Source: UBA6120 sp035361955 (GTDB lineage Bacteria > Bacillota_I > Bacilli_A > RFN20 > CAG-826). From it: a stretch of 64,000 bases of DNA. Below are positions 7,908 through 16,986 of this stretch, one piece after another (position 1 is the stretch's first letter; every line of letters begins with the position of its first letter). Position numbers and translations under genes: made by a program. Location of the stretch: NCBI GenBank assembly GCA_035361955.1, contig DAOSDC010000005.1, forward strand, positions 1-64,000, written 5' to 3'. Under the pieces are notes generated by a model. That model was not told where the DNA came from, ran no database searches, and was given only the letters and a program-made list of their open reading frames with translations.

Positions 7908-7913
7908 TATAAT
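7908..7913 (+). promoter_or_regulatory. -10 element for the leucine dehydrogenase/VOR operon
   Basis: TATAAT preceded by TTG lies 32 nt before the leucine dehydrogenase ATG, with an AAGGAG ribosome-binding site between. No convincing -35 is present. A 12-bp palindrome, ACCAAATTTGGT, lies upstream at 7872-7883. Confidence 0.5.
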
Positions 7914-7944
7914 GAATACGATATTCGTACATAAGGAGAGATAA

Positions 7945-9024
7945 ATGAACGATTTCAAAGTGTTTGAGTATATGGCCAAACACAATTATGAGCAGGTCGT
8001 CTATTTTTTTGACAAGACGACTGGTCTTCGTGGCATTACCGCCATTCACAACACGACGCTAGGTCCCGCATTGGGCGGAACCCGCATTTGGAACTACGAG
8101 TCGGAAGAAGCCGCCGTCATGGACGTGCTGCGTCTCGCTCGAGGCATGACTTATAAAGCTGCCGCGGCCGGATTGAATCTGGGCGGAGGCAAAACCGTTT
8201 TAATCGGTGACGCCTCGAAAGTCAAATCAGAAGCCTACTTCCGCGCCTTGGGACGATATGTGCAAAGCCTCAATGGTCGCTACATCACCGCTGAGGACGT
8301 CAATACCTCAACACAAGACATGAGTTATGTCCACATGGAAACCGATTACGTCGTCGGACTTGAAGGAAAATCAGGCAATCCCTCACCAATGACCGCGCTT
8401 GGTGCTTTCTATGGCATTAAAGCCGCATTGAAACATAAATTTGGTGATGAAGACATCGCCAAATATTCCTACGCCGTCCAAGGCGCGGGTCAAACTGGCT
8501 ACTATTTGATTAATTACTTAATCGAAGCTGGCGCGAAGAAAATCTATTTCGCAGAAATCAATCCCAAACATATCGAGCGCATGGCCAGAGAACATCCTGA
8601 AGTCATCAATGTCAAACCAGAAGAAATATATGGTCTCGATGTCGATGTATTTAGCCCCTGCGCCTTAGGTGGCATTCTCGATGACAAGACGATTCCCCAA
8701 ATTAAAGCCAAAGTCGTCGCTGGAACCGCAAACAATGTCTTGCTTGAGGAAGATATCCATGGTCCAATGTTATGCGATCGGGGAATTTTATATGCACCCG
8801 ATTTTGTTATTAATGCCGGCGGCCTCATCAACGTGTATCATGAACTTACCGGATATAAGCGCGACAATGTCATCGCTGACGTAAAGCTTATTTATAATCG
8901 TCTATTACAAATCTTCGCCATTGCCGAAGAGCAAAAAGTCCATACGCAACTTGCCGCCAAATTGTTCGCTAAAAAACGCATCGCTACGATTCAAGAATTA
9001 CACTCAAATTACATAAAGCGATAG
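7945..9024 (+). CDS. ldh: Leucine dehydrogenase (Glu/Leu/Phe/Val family)
   Basis: This 359-residue NAD-dependent amino acid dehydrogenase oxidatively deaminates branched-chain amino acids to 2-oxoacids. The catalytic lysines of leucine dehydrogenase are present as Lys71 (MTYKAAAAGLNLG) and Lys83 (GGGKTVL), in the family spacing. The Rossmann motif is VQGAGQTGYYL near residue 180, slightly unlike the usual GLGNVG. It is the first gene of an operon with the four subunits of a 2-oxoacid:ferredoxin oxidoreductase, which would take its product onward to the acyl-CoA. The Leu/Val-type length and motifs argue against glutamate dehydrogenase. Confidence 0.93.
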   Translation: MNDFKVFEYMAKHNYEQVVYFFDKTTGLRGITAIHNTTLGPALGGTRIWNYESEEAAVMDVLRLARGMTYKAAAAGLNLGGGKTVLIGDASKVKSEAYFRALGRYVQSLNGRYITAEDVNTSTQDMSYVHMETDYVVGLEGKSGNPSPMTALGAFYGIKAALKHKFGDEDIAKYSYAVQGAGQTGYYLINYLIEAGAKKIYFAEINPKHIERMAREHPEVINVKPEEIYGLDVDVFSPCALGGILDDKTIPQIKAKVVAGTANNVLLEEDIHGPMLCDRGILYAPDFVINAGGLINVYHELTGYKRDNVIADVKLIYNRLLQIFAIAEEQKVHTQLAAKLFAKKRIATIQELHSNYIKR

Positions 9025-9039
9025 CAAGGAGAGGATAAA

Positions 9040-9261
9040 TTGAAACAACACCGTCTCACATTCAACAACGTCGCCTGCAAAGGCTGCGAGTTATGCAATC
9101 ACGTGTGCCCGGTCCACATCTTGGTGATGGACCCGACCAGAATGAACCAATCGGGCTATCGGCTCGTGTCGGTTACTGACATCAGCAAATGCATCGGTTG
9201 TTCCTTCTGTGCCATGATTTGCCCCGATTCCGTCATTAAGGTGGAACAAGTCGATGAGTAA
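9040..9261 (+). CDS. 2-oxoacid:ferredoxin oxidoreductase, ferredoxin-like delta subunit
   Basis: This 73-residue protein binds two [4Fe-4S] clusters through CKGCELCNHVCP and CIGCSFCAMICP. It is the electron-transfer subunit of the oxidoreductase made by the next three genes. It starts at TTG with an AAGGAGAGG site just upstream and overlaps the alpha-subunit gene by 8 nt. Confidence 0.93.
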   Translation: MKQHRLTFNNVACKGCELCNHVCPVHILVMDPTRMNQSGYRLVSVTDISKCIGCSFCAMICPDSVIKVEQVDE

Positions 9262-10324
9262 GCAATTATTGAAAGGCAATCACGCGATTGCCCTAGCCGC
9301 GATTAAAGCTGGCGTTGACGCCTATTTTGGCTATCCAATTACGCCACAAAACGAAGTTCCGGAATATTTAAGCAAATTATTACCAGAGCATGGTAAAGCC
9401 TTTGTGCAAGCCGAATCAGAGATTGCCGCGATTAACATGGTCTATGGCGCTGCCGGATGCGGCAAACGAGCAATGACTTCATCCTCATCGGTCGGCATTG
9501 CTTTGAAACAAGAAGGCATCAGTTATTTGTGCGGTTCCGAACTTCCATGTTTGATCGTTTCAGTCATGCGCGCCGGACCTGGTCTGGGTGGCATCCAACC
9601 ATCACAAGCCGACTACTACCAAGCGACGCGCGGTGGCGGCAATGGCGATTATCACGTAATCGTATTCGCCCCCGAATCGATTCAAGAAATGATTAATCTG
9701 GTCAAAGAAGGATTTGACATCGCCGATATCTACCGGAATCCAGTCATGATTCTCGCCGATGGCCTGATTGGCCAAATGATGGAAGCCGTTGATATCGACG
9801 CCCCATATAACAAACGCGACGTACCACCCAAAGATTTTGGAACAACTGGTTTAAAAAACCACGTTGGACGCCGCAACAACATCAATAGTTTATATCTAGA
9901 CGCCGCGAGCCTCGAAGTACATAACCGCGACCTCGAAGCCAAGTATCAACGCGTTAAAGACAATGAAACCAAATACGAGATGATCCAAACAGACGATGCG
10001 GAGATTGTCATCGTTGCTTATGGCTCGGTCGCTCGCATTGCCCGTAGCGCCATTGAATCGCTGCGAAAACTCGGGATTAAAATCGGTATGATTCGTCCGA
10101 TTTCGCTCTGGCCATTCCCTTATAAGGCATTCGACGAACTGAAACCATCGGTGAAACGAATTTTGGTCAGCGAAATGAGCTTGGGCCAAATGCTCGATGA
10201 CGTCAAAATCGGCGTCAAGGGTCGTTGGCCGATCGCTTTTTACGGCCGCACGGGCGGCATGGTCCCCGATCCCGAGGAAATCCATAACGCCGTGATCAAC
10301 TATGAAAGGTGGACCGTCAAATGA
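9254..10324 (+). CDS. vorB: 2-oxoacid:ferredoxin oxidoreductase alpha subunit (VorB type)
   Basis: This 356-residue pyruvate/2-oxoacid oxidoreductase alpha chain has the pyrimidine-binding domain near its start (FGYPITPQNE; SSSVGIALKQEG) and the C-terminal transketolase-like domain (IRPISLWPFP). With the beta, gamma and ferredoxin subunits it oxidises branched-chain 2-oxoacids to acyl-CoA and CO2 and reduces ferredoxin. The leucine dehydrogenase directly upstream makes the branched-chain (VOR) specificity more likely than 2-oxoglutarate (KOR), but the two are hard to separate by sequence. Confidence 0.93.
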   Translation: MSKQLLKGNHAIALAAIKAGVDAYFGYPITPQNEVPEYLSKLLPEHGKAFVQAESEIAAINMVYGAAGCGKRAMTSSSSVGIALKQEGISYLCGSELPCLIVSVMRAGPGLGGIQPSQADYYQATRGGGNGDYHVIVFAPESIQEMINLVKEGFDIADIYRNPVMILADGLIGQMMEAVDIDAPYNKRDVPPKDFGTTGLKNHVGRRNNINSLYLDAASLEVHNRDLEAKYQRVKDNETKYEMIQTDDAEIVIVAYGSVARIARSAIESLRKLGIKIGMIRPISLWPFPYKAFDELKPSVKRILVSEMSLGQMLDDVKIGVKGRWPIAFYGRTGGMVPDPEEIHNAVINYERWTVK

Positions 10325-11058
10325 TCAAATACGAGAAAACCAAAGGTTTGACCGACAAACTGACGCATTACTGTCCCGGTTGCACCCACGGCATTATTCA
10401 CAAAGTCGTCGGCGAAGTGCTCGAAGAACTCAATTTAATGGATACCGCCATCGGCGTCGCCAGCGTCGGCTGTTCGGTGTTTAGCTATGAATATTTCAAC
10501 TGCGACATGCAACAAGCCCCGCACGGCCGTGCTTGTGCTACGGCCACCGGTATCAAACGCGTGATGCCCGACAATCCCGTCTTCACCTATCAAGGCGACG
10601 GCGATTTGGCTTCGATTGGCATCGCCGAAACGATTCATGCTGCTAACCGGGGTGAAAACATCACCGTCATTTTCGTTAATAACGCCATCTATGGTATGAC
10701 GGGTGGTCAAATGGCACCCACGACATTGCCTGGCCAAAAAACAACGACGAGCCAATCTGGTCGCAATCCAGCGCTTCAAGGCAACCCGATTTTGATTTCG
10801 GAAATATTTTCACAAATCAAAGGGGCCGCTTATGTCGAACGCGTGATGATGACGAGCCCGCAAAATTACCGCAAAGTTAAAGCCGCTGTCAAAAAGGCGT
10901 TTACCTACCAAATGGAGAAGCGTGGATTCACAATCGTGGAAATTTTATCGACCTGCCCAGTCAACTGGGGCATGGAACCGATCGATGCCATGAAATGGGT
11001 TGAATCCGACATGGTCAAATATTTCCCGCTCGGGGTTTATAAGGATGTGGCAAAATGA
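10321..11058 (+). CDS. 2-oxoacid:ferredoxin oxidoreductase beta subunit (TPP-binding)
   Basis: This 245-residue thiamine-pyrophosphate subunit contains YCPGCTHG near the N terminus and the TPP/Mg2+ motif GDGDLASIG followed by NNAIYGMTGGQMAPTT. The start is ATG 10321, which forms an ATGA overlap with the alpha-subunit stop and has GAAAGGTGG upstream; a GTG 12 nt earlier overlaps that site and is less likely. It is third in the oxidoreductase gene order and is coupled by ATGA again to the gamma subunit. Confidence 0.94.
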   Translation: MIKYEKTKGLTDKLTHYCPGCTHGIIHKVVGEVLEELNLMDTAIGVASVGCSVFSYEYFNCDMQQAPHGRACATATGIKRVMPDNPVFTYQGDGDLASIGIAETIHAANRGENITVIFVNNAIYGMTGGQMAPTTLPGQKTTTSQSGRNPALQGNPILISEIFSQIKGAAYVERVMMTSPQNYRKVKAAVKKAFTYQMEKRGFTIVEILSTCPVNWGMEPIDAMKWVESDMVKYFPLGVYKDVAK

Positions 11059-11588
11059 CAATCACGATTAGAATCGCCGGATTCGGCGGACAAGGCGTCA
11101 TGTTGATGGGCCAGTTGCTCGCGGCTACCGCCAGCAATGAAAACCTCAATAGCGTCTGGGTTCCAACTTATGGTCCCGAAACTAGAGGCGGTACCGCTAA
11201 TTGCCTCGTGACGATATCCGACCAACCGATTTATTCTCCCATTTTTACTAAGGCCGATCATTTCATAGCATTAAATGAACCTTCACTAGTTAAGTATGGT
11301 CCGCTCGTTAAAGATAATGGCTTAATGATTCTTAACTCATCGTTGATGAAAGCCCCTCAGGTGCCAAGCTCAATTCGTCGCGTCGACGTAGCGGCTAATG
11401 ATTTAGCAGCCACGCTTCACGAACCCAAAGTCATGAACATGGTCATTTTGGGAGCGTATCTAGAGGCGACCAAACTATTCACAAATAGCGAAGTCATGAA
11501 AACGCTCGCGCAATTCTTTGGGGCCAAAAAAGAACACTTGTTGAAAATAAACGAAGAGGCGCTTTCGCTCGGACGCCTACAAGCCTAA
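11055..11588 (+). CDS. 2-oxoacid:ferredoxin oxidoreductase gamma subunit
   Basis: This 177-residue gamma subunit of the PFOR/KOR/VOR superfamily has the typical start IRIAGFGGQGVMLMG and the conserved TYGPETRGGTANC. It completes the delta-alpha-beta-gamma complex, and its ATG overlaps the beta stop as ATGA. It is the last gene of the operon and is followed by a strong terminator. Confidence 0.94.
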   Translation: MTITIRIAGFGGQGVMLMGQLLAATASNENLNSVWVPTYGPETRGGTANCLVTISDQPIYSPIFTKADHFIALNEPSLVKYGPLVKDNGLMILNSSLMKAPQVPSSIRRVDVAANDLAATLHEPKVMNMVILGAYLEATKLFTNSEVMKTLAQFFGAKKEHLLKINEEALSLGRLQA

Positions 11589-11595
11589 CTAGATT

Positions 11596-11628
11596 AAGCG
11601 GACCGAATTTCCATGGTCCGCTTTTTTT
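11596..11628 (+). terminator. Terminator of the ldh-vor operon
   Basis: The stem AAGCGGACC / GGTCCGCTT with a 10-nt loop is followed by a run of T. It sits 8 nt after the gamma-subunit stop. Its T-tract touches the stop codon of the converging gene at 11627. Confidence 0.92.
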
Positions 11629-12205
11629 ATGCCACGAATTCGTAAATGCGTATGTGCGACAGAAGTAGCGAATAAGCAAATCCTGGCGCATCATTCATCG
11701 ATGCAAAATTACTCATGGTTAGGACGACTCTGTTTGTTCGGGCAATCGGGAACATACTGGTCATGGTTTCATTAAACGTTACATGATAAACGAATATAGA
11801 ATTGCGTAAAGCTTGATCATAATGACTTTGTAATGTGAATACCGGCACATCTTCCAAAAGTGTTTCGCCAGCTTCGATAGTTAGCCCGCTTAATGATGTT
11901 TCCACGATTAACTGGTGATAAGATTGGAAGCCCGTTAAGTCGACTTGCGCGCCAATGCGATTAAGCAGCAGGCGGTGATGCCCATCCTCTTCGTATTGCA
12001 ACGCATCGGTGATGACACCAGACGGAAGCGTTTCGCTTCTAAAATCATAGCTGGCTAATAAATACGTTCCTCTTGTCCGCGTTGGGGCCACTAAAGATCC
12101 CATCGCCATCGTTAATACGGCTATAAAAACTATTAATAAACAGCCAAAAAAGACTGCAAATCGACGGTCTTTCCTTTTATTGTGGTTTTCTTTTGGTGAT
12201 GACAT
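11627..12205 (-). CDS. Membrane-anchored extracellular protein of unknown function
   Basis: This 192-residue protein has a basic N terminus (KENHNKRKDRR) and one transmembrane helix at about residues 17-37, followed by an outside domain that looks rich in beta strands. I recognise no family. It overlaps the upstream gene by 29 nt and AGGA lies about 11 nt before the ATG, so the two are one operon. Topology suggests a type II anchored or uncleaved-signal surface protein working with its partner. Confidence 0.65.
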   Translation of the reverse strand: MSSPKENHNKRKDRRFAVFFGCLLIVFIAVLTMAMGSLVAPTRTRGTYLLASYDFRSETLPSGVITDALQYEEDGHHRLLLNRIGAQVDLTGFQSYHQLIVETSLSGLTIEAGETLLEDVPVFTLQSHYDQALRNSIFVYHVTFNETMTSMFPIARTNRVVLTMSNFASMNDAPGFAYSLLLSHIRIYEFVA

Positions 12206-13193
12206 AGCCCATGATTCCTAAAATTACAACTGGGAAGATGGCATACTGACAATTATGATCTTTCTCAGTTTCGTGAATTGATGAAACATCATAATTTAAG
12301 GTGATTGAATGTTTGTGGAGCAAAAAATTCAATCGGTCAAGATGTCGGTTTCCCAAAGAGATTTCGCTGTTGTCGAAAATAGTTTTCGCCGCGGCACTAA
12401 GGCTTTGATATTGATCTTTTAGGTTGTTAGCGACATCTTGTGTGATCAACGTCAATCCGTCGATATCACTATCGCATGGTGTATAGGCTTCCACTAACGA
12501 TGCTAAAGCCGCAGCCTCTTCATCGGGACTTAATCCAAGATATGTGAAAGACAAAGTTGGATTAACCAAATATCGATAGGGATAAGTTGCGTAATCATAC
12601 CGGGTCATGATGCCTACCCGCAAGCGATTGCCGGCGATTGAATGATTAAAATTAATCGTCAAACCATCACGGGTGTATCCGCTGGGAGTGGCTGCTAGAT
12701 GCCATGATAAGCCATCGTTAAGGGAATAAATCATATCGATGTATTGATGGGCGTTAGCGACATAGGTGGTTGAAAATACCATGCTCGTGATTTTAGCATT
12801 TGTTATTGAATCATTTAATACTAAGACAGCATTACGGCCACTCATTAGATTGCGAAATGGCGCAAGCGTCGGATGATCAAAATCGTGGTATTGCGTGGCA
12901 TCGGCATTGTGTGATCCAATCCGAGGCGTGGTGCCGTTATACATGAATCCGGCTGAAAAAAGGAAGCGATGTTCGCCTTCGTCAATCACAAATGGGGCTT
13001 TGCTATAACTTCCGGAATTCCCGAGATTACCATCAGCGTCAGTCCAAATTCCGTTGGCTAGATCCGTCGTATAAGAAATCGAATCGGCGTTAACGGAAAC
13101 TAATCTGCTAGTATTCGTGAATGCAAGTCCAAAAAATAGTGAGAGTAAACTCAAAGACAAAGCGGCAGTTGTCGTTGGGTGGTTAGTTAACAT
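12177..13193 (-). CDS. Secreted surface protein with C-terminal membrane anchor
   Basis: This 338-residue protein has a signal peptide (hydrophobic about residues 9-26) and a C-terminal helix followed by KRKPQ, a sortase-independent tail anchor. The middle (about 45-225) looks like a beta-sandwich; residues about 228-300 are helical (EEAAALASLVEAY, then DQYQSLSAAAKTIFD). Arrangements of this kind occur in surface proteins of Mollicutes-like bacteria. No catalytic motif was seen. It is first of two genes, with a coupled membrane-anchored protein downstream. Confidence 0.65.
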   Translation of the reverse strand: MLTNHPTTTAALSLSLLSLFFGLAFTNTSRLVSVNADSISYTTDLANGIWTDADGNLGNSGSYSKAPFVIDEGEHRFLFSAGFMYNGTTPRIGSHNADATQYHDFDHPTLAPFRNLMSGRNAVLVLNDSITNAKITSMVFSTTYVANAHQYIDMIYSLNDGLSWHLAATPSGYTRDGLTINFNHSIAGNRLRVGIMTRYDYATYPYRYLVNPTLSFTYLGLSPDEEAAALASLVEAYTPCDSDIDGLTLITQDVANNLKDQYQSLSAAAKTIFDNSEISLGNRHLDRLNFLLHKHSITLNYDVSSIHETEKDHNCQYAIFPVVILGIMGYVITKRKPQ

Positions 13194-13246
13194 GAGACTT
13201 TTTTAAGATTATGTGTCTATGTTAACACGGAATCGCTTCTTGGTTT

Positions 13247-15070
13247 TTAAAATTCGCTGAATTCGAGATTTTGCCGGTGATAATTGAGTCGTCGTTCGAG
13301 TTTTTTTAGTTCGAGGACAAGTTGTTGTGGCAATTTTTCGCCGATGCTATCGTAAAAACCGCGGATTGAATCAACTTCTTGAAGCCATAAATCGAGATTG
13401 ACTTCGGTTAATTTTTCTAACGCTCCTGGTTTTATCGGAACGCCTTCGACATCGATGTCTTCTGGTCGAGGAACATATCCGATGGGCGTTAAATTAGCCC
13501 CCACTGAATGATCGCAACGCTCAAATATCCATTTCAAGACACGTGAATTATGACCGAATCCCGGCCATATGAAATCGCCCTGATCGTCTTTTAAGAACCA
13601 GTTGACGTAATAAATGTTTGGTAAAAATGGATAATTTGATTCCCGTCCGATGTCAATCCAATGTTTCAAATAATCACCAATGTGATAACCAATGAAGGGC
13701 AACATCGCGAATGGATCGCGACGAACTTGCCCAATCTTGTCGCTAATGGCCGCGGAAGTTATTTCCGAACCCATAATCGAACCCATGAAGATGCCATGGC
13801 GCCATCCTAAACTTTCATGAACAAGAGGAATCGTCGACGCGCGGCGACCGCCAAGTAAAATCGCCGAAATCGGTACGCCTTCGGGATCGTTCCACTCGGG
13901 AGCCAACACTGGTGATTGACTAGTTCTAACGGTGAAACGAGCATTGGGGTGGGATGGGGGATTGCTGTTTTCGGGGGACCAATTTTTTAAGCGCCAATCA
14001 AGTAGATGTGAGGGAATCGGACCATCGATGCCTTCCCAATACACGTCATTATCGTCAGTAAGGGCAACATTGGTAAAAAGTGCGTTTTTCCTAATCGTCA
14101 TCATCGCGTTGAGATTGGAAGTATATGAGGTGTTTTTCAAAACACCGAAAAATCCATATTCGGGATTGATCGCGTAAAGACGGCCATCTTCCTTCATCCA
14201 AATCCAAGCGATATCGTCACCGACGGTTTCCACCTTCCAACCCGGAAGTGTTGGCACCATCATCGCTAAATTGGTTTTGCCGCACGAACTAGGGAAGGCG
14301 CCCAACACGAATTTATGTTTTCCCTCGGGGTTCGTGATTTTCAAAATGAGCATATGTTCAGCCAACCAACCTTCATCGCGAGCGATGGCGCTAGCGATGC
14401 GAAGGGCGAGACATTTTTTTCCTAATAGGGCGTTGCCGCCATAGCCGGAACCATATGACCAAATCATGCGTTCTTCCGGGAAGTGAGCGATATATTTCTC
14501 TTCGATGGGAGCGCATGGCCACGCTACGTCTTTTTTCCCGTCAACCAATGGGTAACCAACCGAATGCAAACAAGGGATGAAATAACCTAACTTTTTTAGT
14601 TCTTCAAGAATGTGGCTTCCCATGCGAGTCATCAAATGCATGTGGACAACCACATAAAGACTATCGGTCAACTGGATGCCTATTTTTGACATCGGCGAAC
14701 CGATTGGCCCCATCATGAACGGCATCACATACATCGTGCGCCCTTTCATGGAGCCGGCAAATTTCTGTTCAAGTTTTGCCTTCAGTTCAGTGGGATTAAT
14801 CCAGTTATTGGTCGGCCCGGCATCGACAAACTTTTGCGAAGCGATGAAGGTGCGATTTTCAGTTCGCGCGACATCGCTCGGATCGGAAAAGAACGCATAT
14901 GAATCAGGACGCGTCGCTTGATTAAGTTTTACGCCTTTTCCTTCCTCGACCAAGCGGTTTAAAAACGACTGATATTCTTCTTCGGTGCCCGAACACCAAA
15001 AAACGTCATCGGGTTGACATAGTTCTTTCATGTTGTCAATCCAATGCGACAGGTTAAGATACGTTATCAA
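13247..15070 (-). CDS. pckG: Phosphoenolpyruvate carboxykinase (GTP)
   Basis: This 607-residue enzyme interconverts oxaloacetate + GTP and PEP + CO2 + GDP. The GTP-type P-loop GAFPSSCGKTN holds the reactive Cys263 and Lys265 that distinguish it from ATP-type PckA (about 540 aa, no such Cys). YGSGYGGNALLGKK and the nucleotide-binding C-terminal region are intact and the length is typical. The start is TTG at 15070 with GTGAGGT 7 nt upstream; the nearby ATG is out of frame. The direction could be gluconeogenic or, as in some anaerobes, PEP carboxylating. It stands alone. Confidence 0.96.
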   Translation of the reverse strand: MITYLNLSHWIDNMKELCQPDDVFWCSGTEEEYQSFLNRLVEEGKGVKLNQATRPDSYAFFSDPSDVARTENRTFIASQKFVDAGPTNNWINPTELKAKLEQKFAGSMKGRTMYVMPFMMGPIGSPMSKIGIQLTDSLYVVVHMHLMTRMGSHILEELKKLGYFIPCLHSVGYPLVDGKKDVAWPCAPIEEKYIAHFPEERMIWSYGSGYGGNALLGKKCLALRIASAIARDEGWLAEHMLILKITNPEGKHKFVLGAFPSSCGKTNLAMMVPTLPGWKVETVGDDIAWIWMKEDGRLYAINPEYGFFGVLKNTSYTSNLNAMMTIRKNALFTNVALTDDNDVYWEGIDGPIPSHLLDWRLKNWSPENSNPPSHPNARFTVRTSQSPVLAPEWNDPEGVPISAILLGGRRASTIPLVHESLGWRHGIFMGSIMGSEITSAAISDKIGQVRRDPFAMLPFIGYHIGDYLKHWIDIGRESNYPFLPNIYYVNWFLKDDQGDFIWPGFGHNSRVLKWIFERCDHSVGANLTPIGYVPRPEDIDVEGVPIKPGALEKLTEVNLDLWLQEVDSIRGFYDSIGEKLPQQLVLELKKLERRLNYHRQNLEFSEF

Positions 15071-15175
15071 TTTGCATACCTCACGATGATTATGTTGACG
15101 GCTCTATGTAATATATTAAACCAAAGTTACGCCAAAGGCAGTAACTGATTGACTAATGGATGGTAAAATAACATT

Positions 15176-15859
15176 ATGTGCGGAAGATTCACGTTGACGG
15201 TATCGCTTGAAGAGTTGCTTCGCATCGTCAAGACGCGGTATGACATTTTCGATTTGGACATGTCGGGATATCGCCCTCGCTACAATATCGCGCCCTCGCA
15301 AGAGGTTTGGGCTATCATCCACGATGGAACCAAATATCGACTCGGAAAACTTAAATGGGGTCTCGTGCCTCCTTATGCCGAAGATGTCAAAATCGGTTAC
15401 TCGCTGATTAACGCCAAGGCGGAAACGCTGATGTACAAACCATCGTTTAAACCATCGCTTGAGAAGCGTCGTTGCATTATACTCGCCGATGGTTTTTATG
15501 AATGGCAAAAGACCGATAGCGGTAAGCTTCCACATCGGTTTATCGTCAGTGATCAGCCATTGATCGCCTTTGCCGGATTGTGGTCGTCGTTCACACAAAA
15601 AGATGGCAAAAAACTATACACATGCGCCATCATCACGACGAAAGCCAATAACGTTATGGCTCCTATTCACGATCGGATGCCGGTGATACTGGATGAAAAA
15701 GAGCAGCAAATGTGGCTTAAAAACGAACATTCGGATTTAAAATCCTTAACATCAATCCTTGTTCCATATCCAAGCGAAAAGATGGAACGTTATCAAGTGT
15801 CAAAAATAATCAACAATCCGTTTATTGATGATAAAGATATGGTCAGTCCACTTAAGTAA
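15176..15859 (+). CDS. SRAP family DNA-protein crosslink protein (YedK/HMCES)
   Basis: This 227-residue SOS-response-associated peptidase protein forms a protective covalent bond with abasic sites in single-stranded DNA through its N-terminal cysteine. Cys2 (MCGRF) becomes N-terminal after Met removal. The other active-site residues are present: Asn79 (INAKAE), Glu109 (GFYEW) and His165 (HDRMPV). Length and motif order are standard. It is a single gene with a TAAAAT-like -10 close upstream and ends directly against the LacI gene on the other strand. Confidence 0.95.
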   Translation: MCGRFTLTVSLEELLRIVKTRYDIFDLDMSGYRPRYNIAPSQEVWAIIHDGTKYRLGKLKWGLVPPYAEDVKIGYSLINAKAETLMYKPSFKPSLEKRRCIILADGFYEWQKTDSGKLPHRFIVSDQPLIAFAGLWSSFTQKDGKKLYTCAIITTKANNVMAPIHDRMPVILDEKEQQMWLKNEHSDLKSLTSILVPYPSEKMERYQVSKIINNPFIDDKDMVSPLK

Positions 15860-16891
15860 TTAACTGGGCGTACTTTCTCTAATTATTATTTCCGTATCAA
15901 TATAGACGATTCGGTTTTTTTCTTTAGGGTGTTTGATACGATTAAGTAGAACGAGCAAAGCTTGTTTACCAAGAAATTCTTTATCGACATGAACAGTCGT
16001 AATTTTTGGTGAGACGACTCGACTTTCAACGCTATTATCAAATCCAATGACCGAAATATGCCGCGGTATCAATTTTCCCACCATCGTCAACGCTTTAATC
16101 ATTGATGAAGCGATAAAATCATTGGCGCATATAAATGCTTGGGGTAATTGATTCATATCTAAGATTTTTTCTTTAAGTTTAATAGCCTCGCCATATTCGA
16201 ATGTGTCTTGCATTAATAAACTATATCGCGGTTCGTAATCTATCTTCGCATTGAATAGGGCTTCACGCATAGCCGCAAATCGTTCATAAAAGCCAAGACA
16301 ATGCCGATAGTCTCCAACAAATCCGAAGGTAGTAAAATTATATTTGTTAATTAGATAATCGCAGATTTCTTTGACTTGACGAAACCCACTCATGGTGACG
16401 ATATCATAATAGCCGGGCATCGTTTTCTCTTGGTACATGAAGTCGATAAATACTATGGGTATTTCCAGTGACAATATTTGTTTGATGAATCGTTCGGAAA
16501 AAGACTCGATACAAATGATACCATCTAGATTGAGCCCCTTAATGTAAGCGTTGAGCTCGCGATAAGTTGTATTTTCGTTAAACGTGTATTGCAATAACTC
16601 AAAATTGTATGTTCTGACCGTTGATTCTATACCTCGTATAAGTGCCATAAAAAAACTTAGATTTGATAATGGGTGCGAAGTTAATATAAGTATTTTTTGA
16701 TTACGTAAATATGTTGTTTCCAGTTGTGATGAACCCAATCCTTTATATCCAAGTTCTGCTGCCTTTTCAAAAACCGACTGGCGCGTTTGATCGGGCACGC
16801 GATTTCCATTGAGTGCTTTGGCGACCGTATTTCTAGACATTCCTAGTTCATTGGCTATATCGATTATTCTGATTGCTTTTTTCATTTTCAT
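15860..16891 (-). CDS. LacI family transcriptional regulator of the fructan operon
   Basis: This LacI-type repressor has an N-terminal helix-turn-helix (IIDIANELGMSRNTVAKALNG) and a periplasmic-binding-protein-like effector domain ending VIGFDNSVESRVVSPKITTV. The frame is open up to 16960, but the family consensus starts at MKKAIRI, and a -10-like TATTATAAG lies just before it. ATG 16891 or 16885 is therefore the likely start (about 343 aa). It is divergent from, and next to, the fructan uptake operon and probably controls it in response to a sugar from fructan. The effector identity is inference. Confidence 0.9.
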   Translation of the reverse strand: MKMKKAIRIIDIANELGMSRNTVAKALNGNRVPDQTRQSVFEKAAELGYKGLGSSQLETTYLRNQKILILTSHPLSNLSFFMALIRGIESTVRTYNFELLQYTFNENTTYRELNAYIKGLNLDGIICIESFSERFIKQILSLEIPIVFIDFMYQEKTMPGYYDIVTMSGFRQVKEICDYLINKYNFTTFGFVGDYRHCLGFYERFAAMREALFNAKIDYEPRYSLLMQDTFEYGEAIKLKEKILDMNQLPQAFICANDFIASSMIKALTMVGKLIPRHISVIGFDNSVESRVVSPKITTVHVDKEFLGKQALLVLLNRIKHPKEKNRIVYIDTEIIIRESTPS

Positions 16892-16986
16892 CACCGTTCT
16901 TATAATACACTCTTTGTGCATTTGCTCATAGTAAGCGATTTCAGTGTTGCTTTTGCACATATTTTACCTGTTTAACTAGGTGTTGT

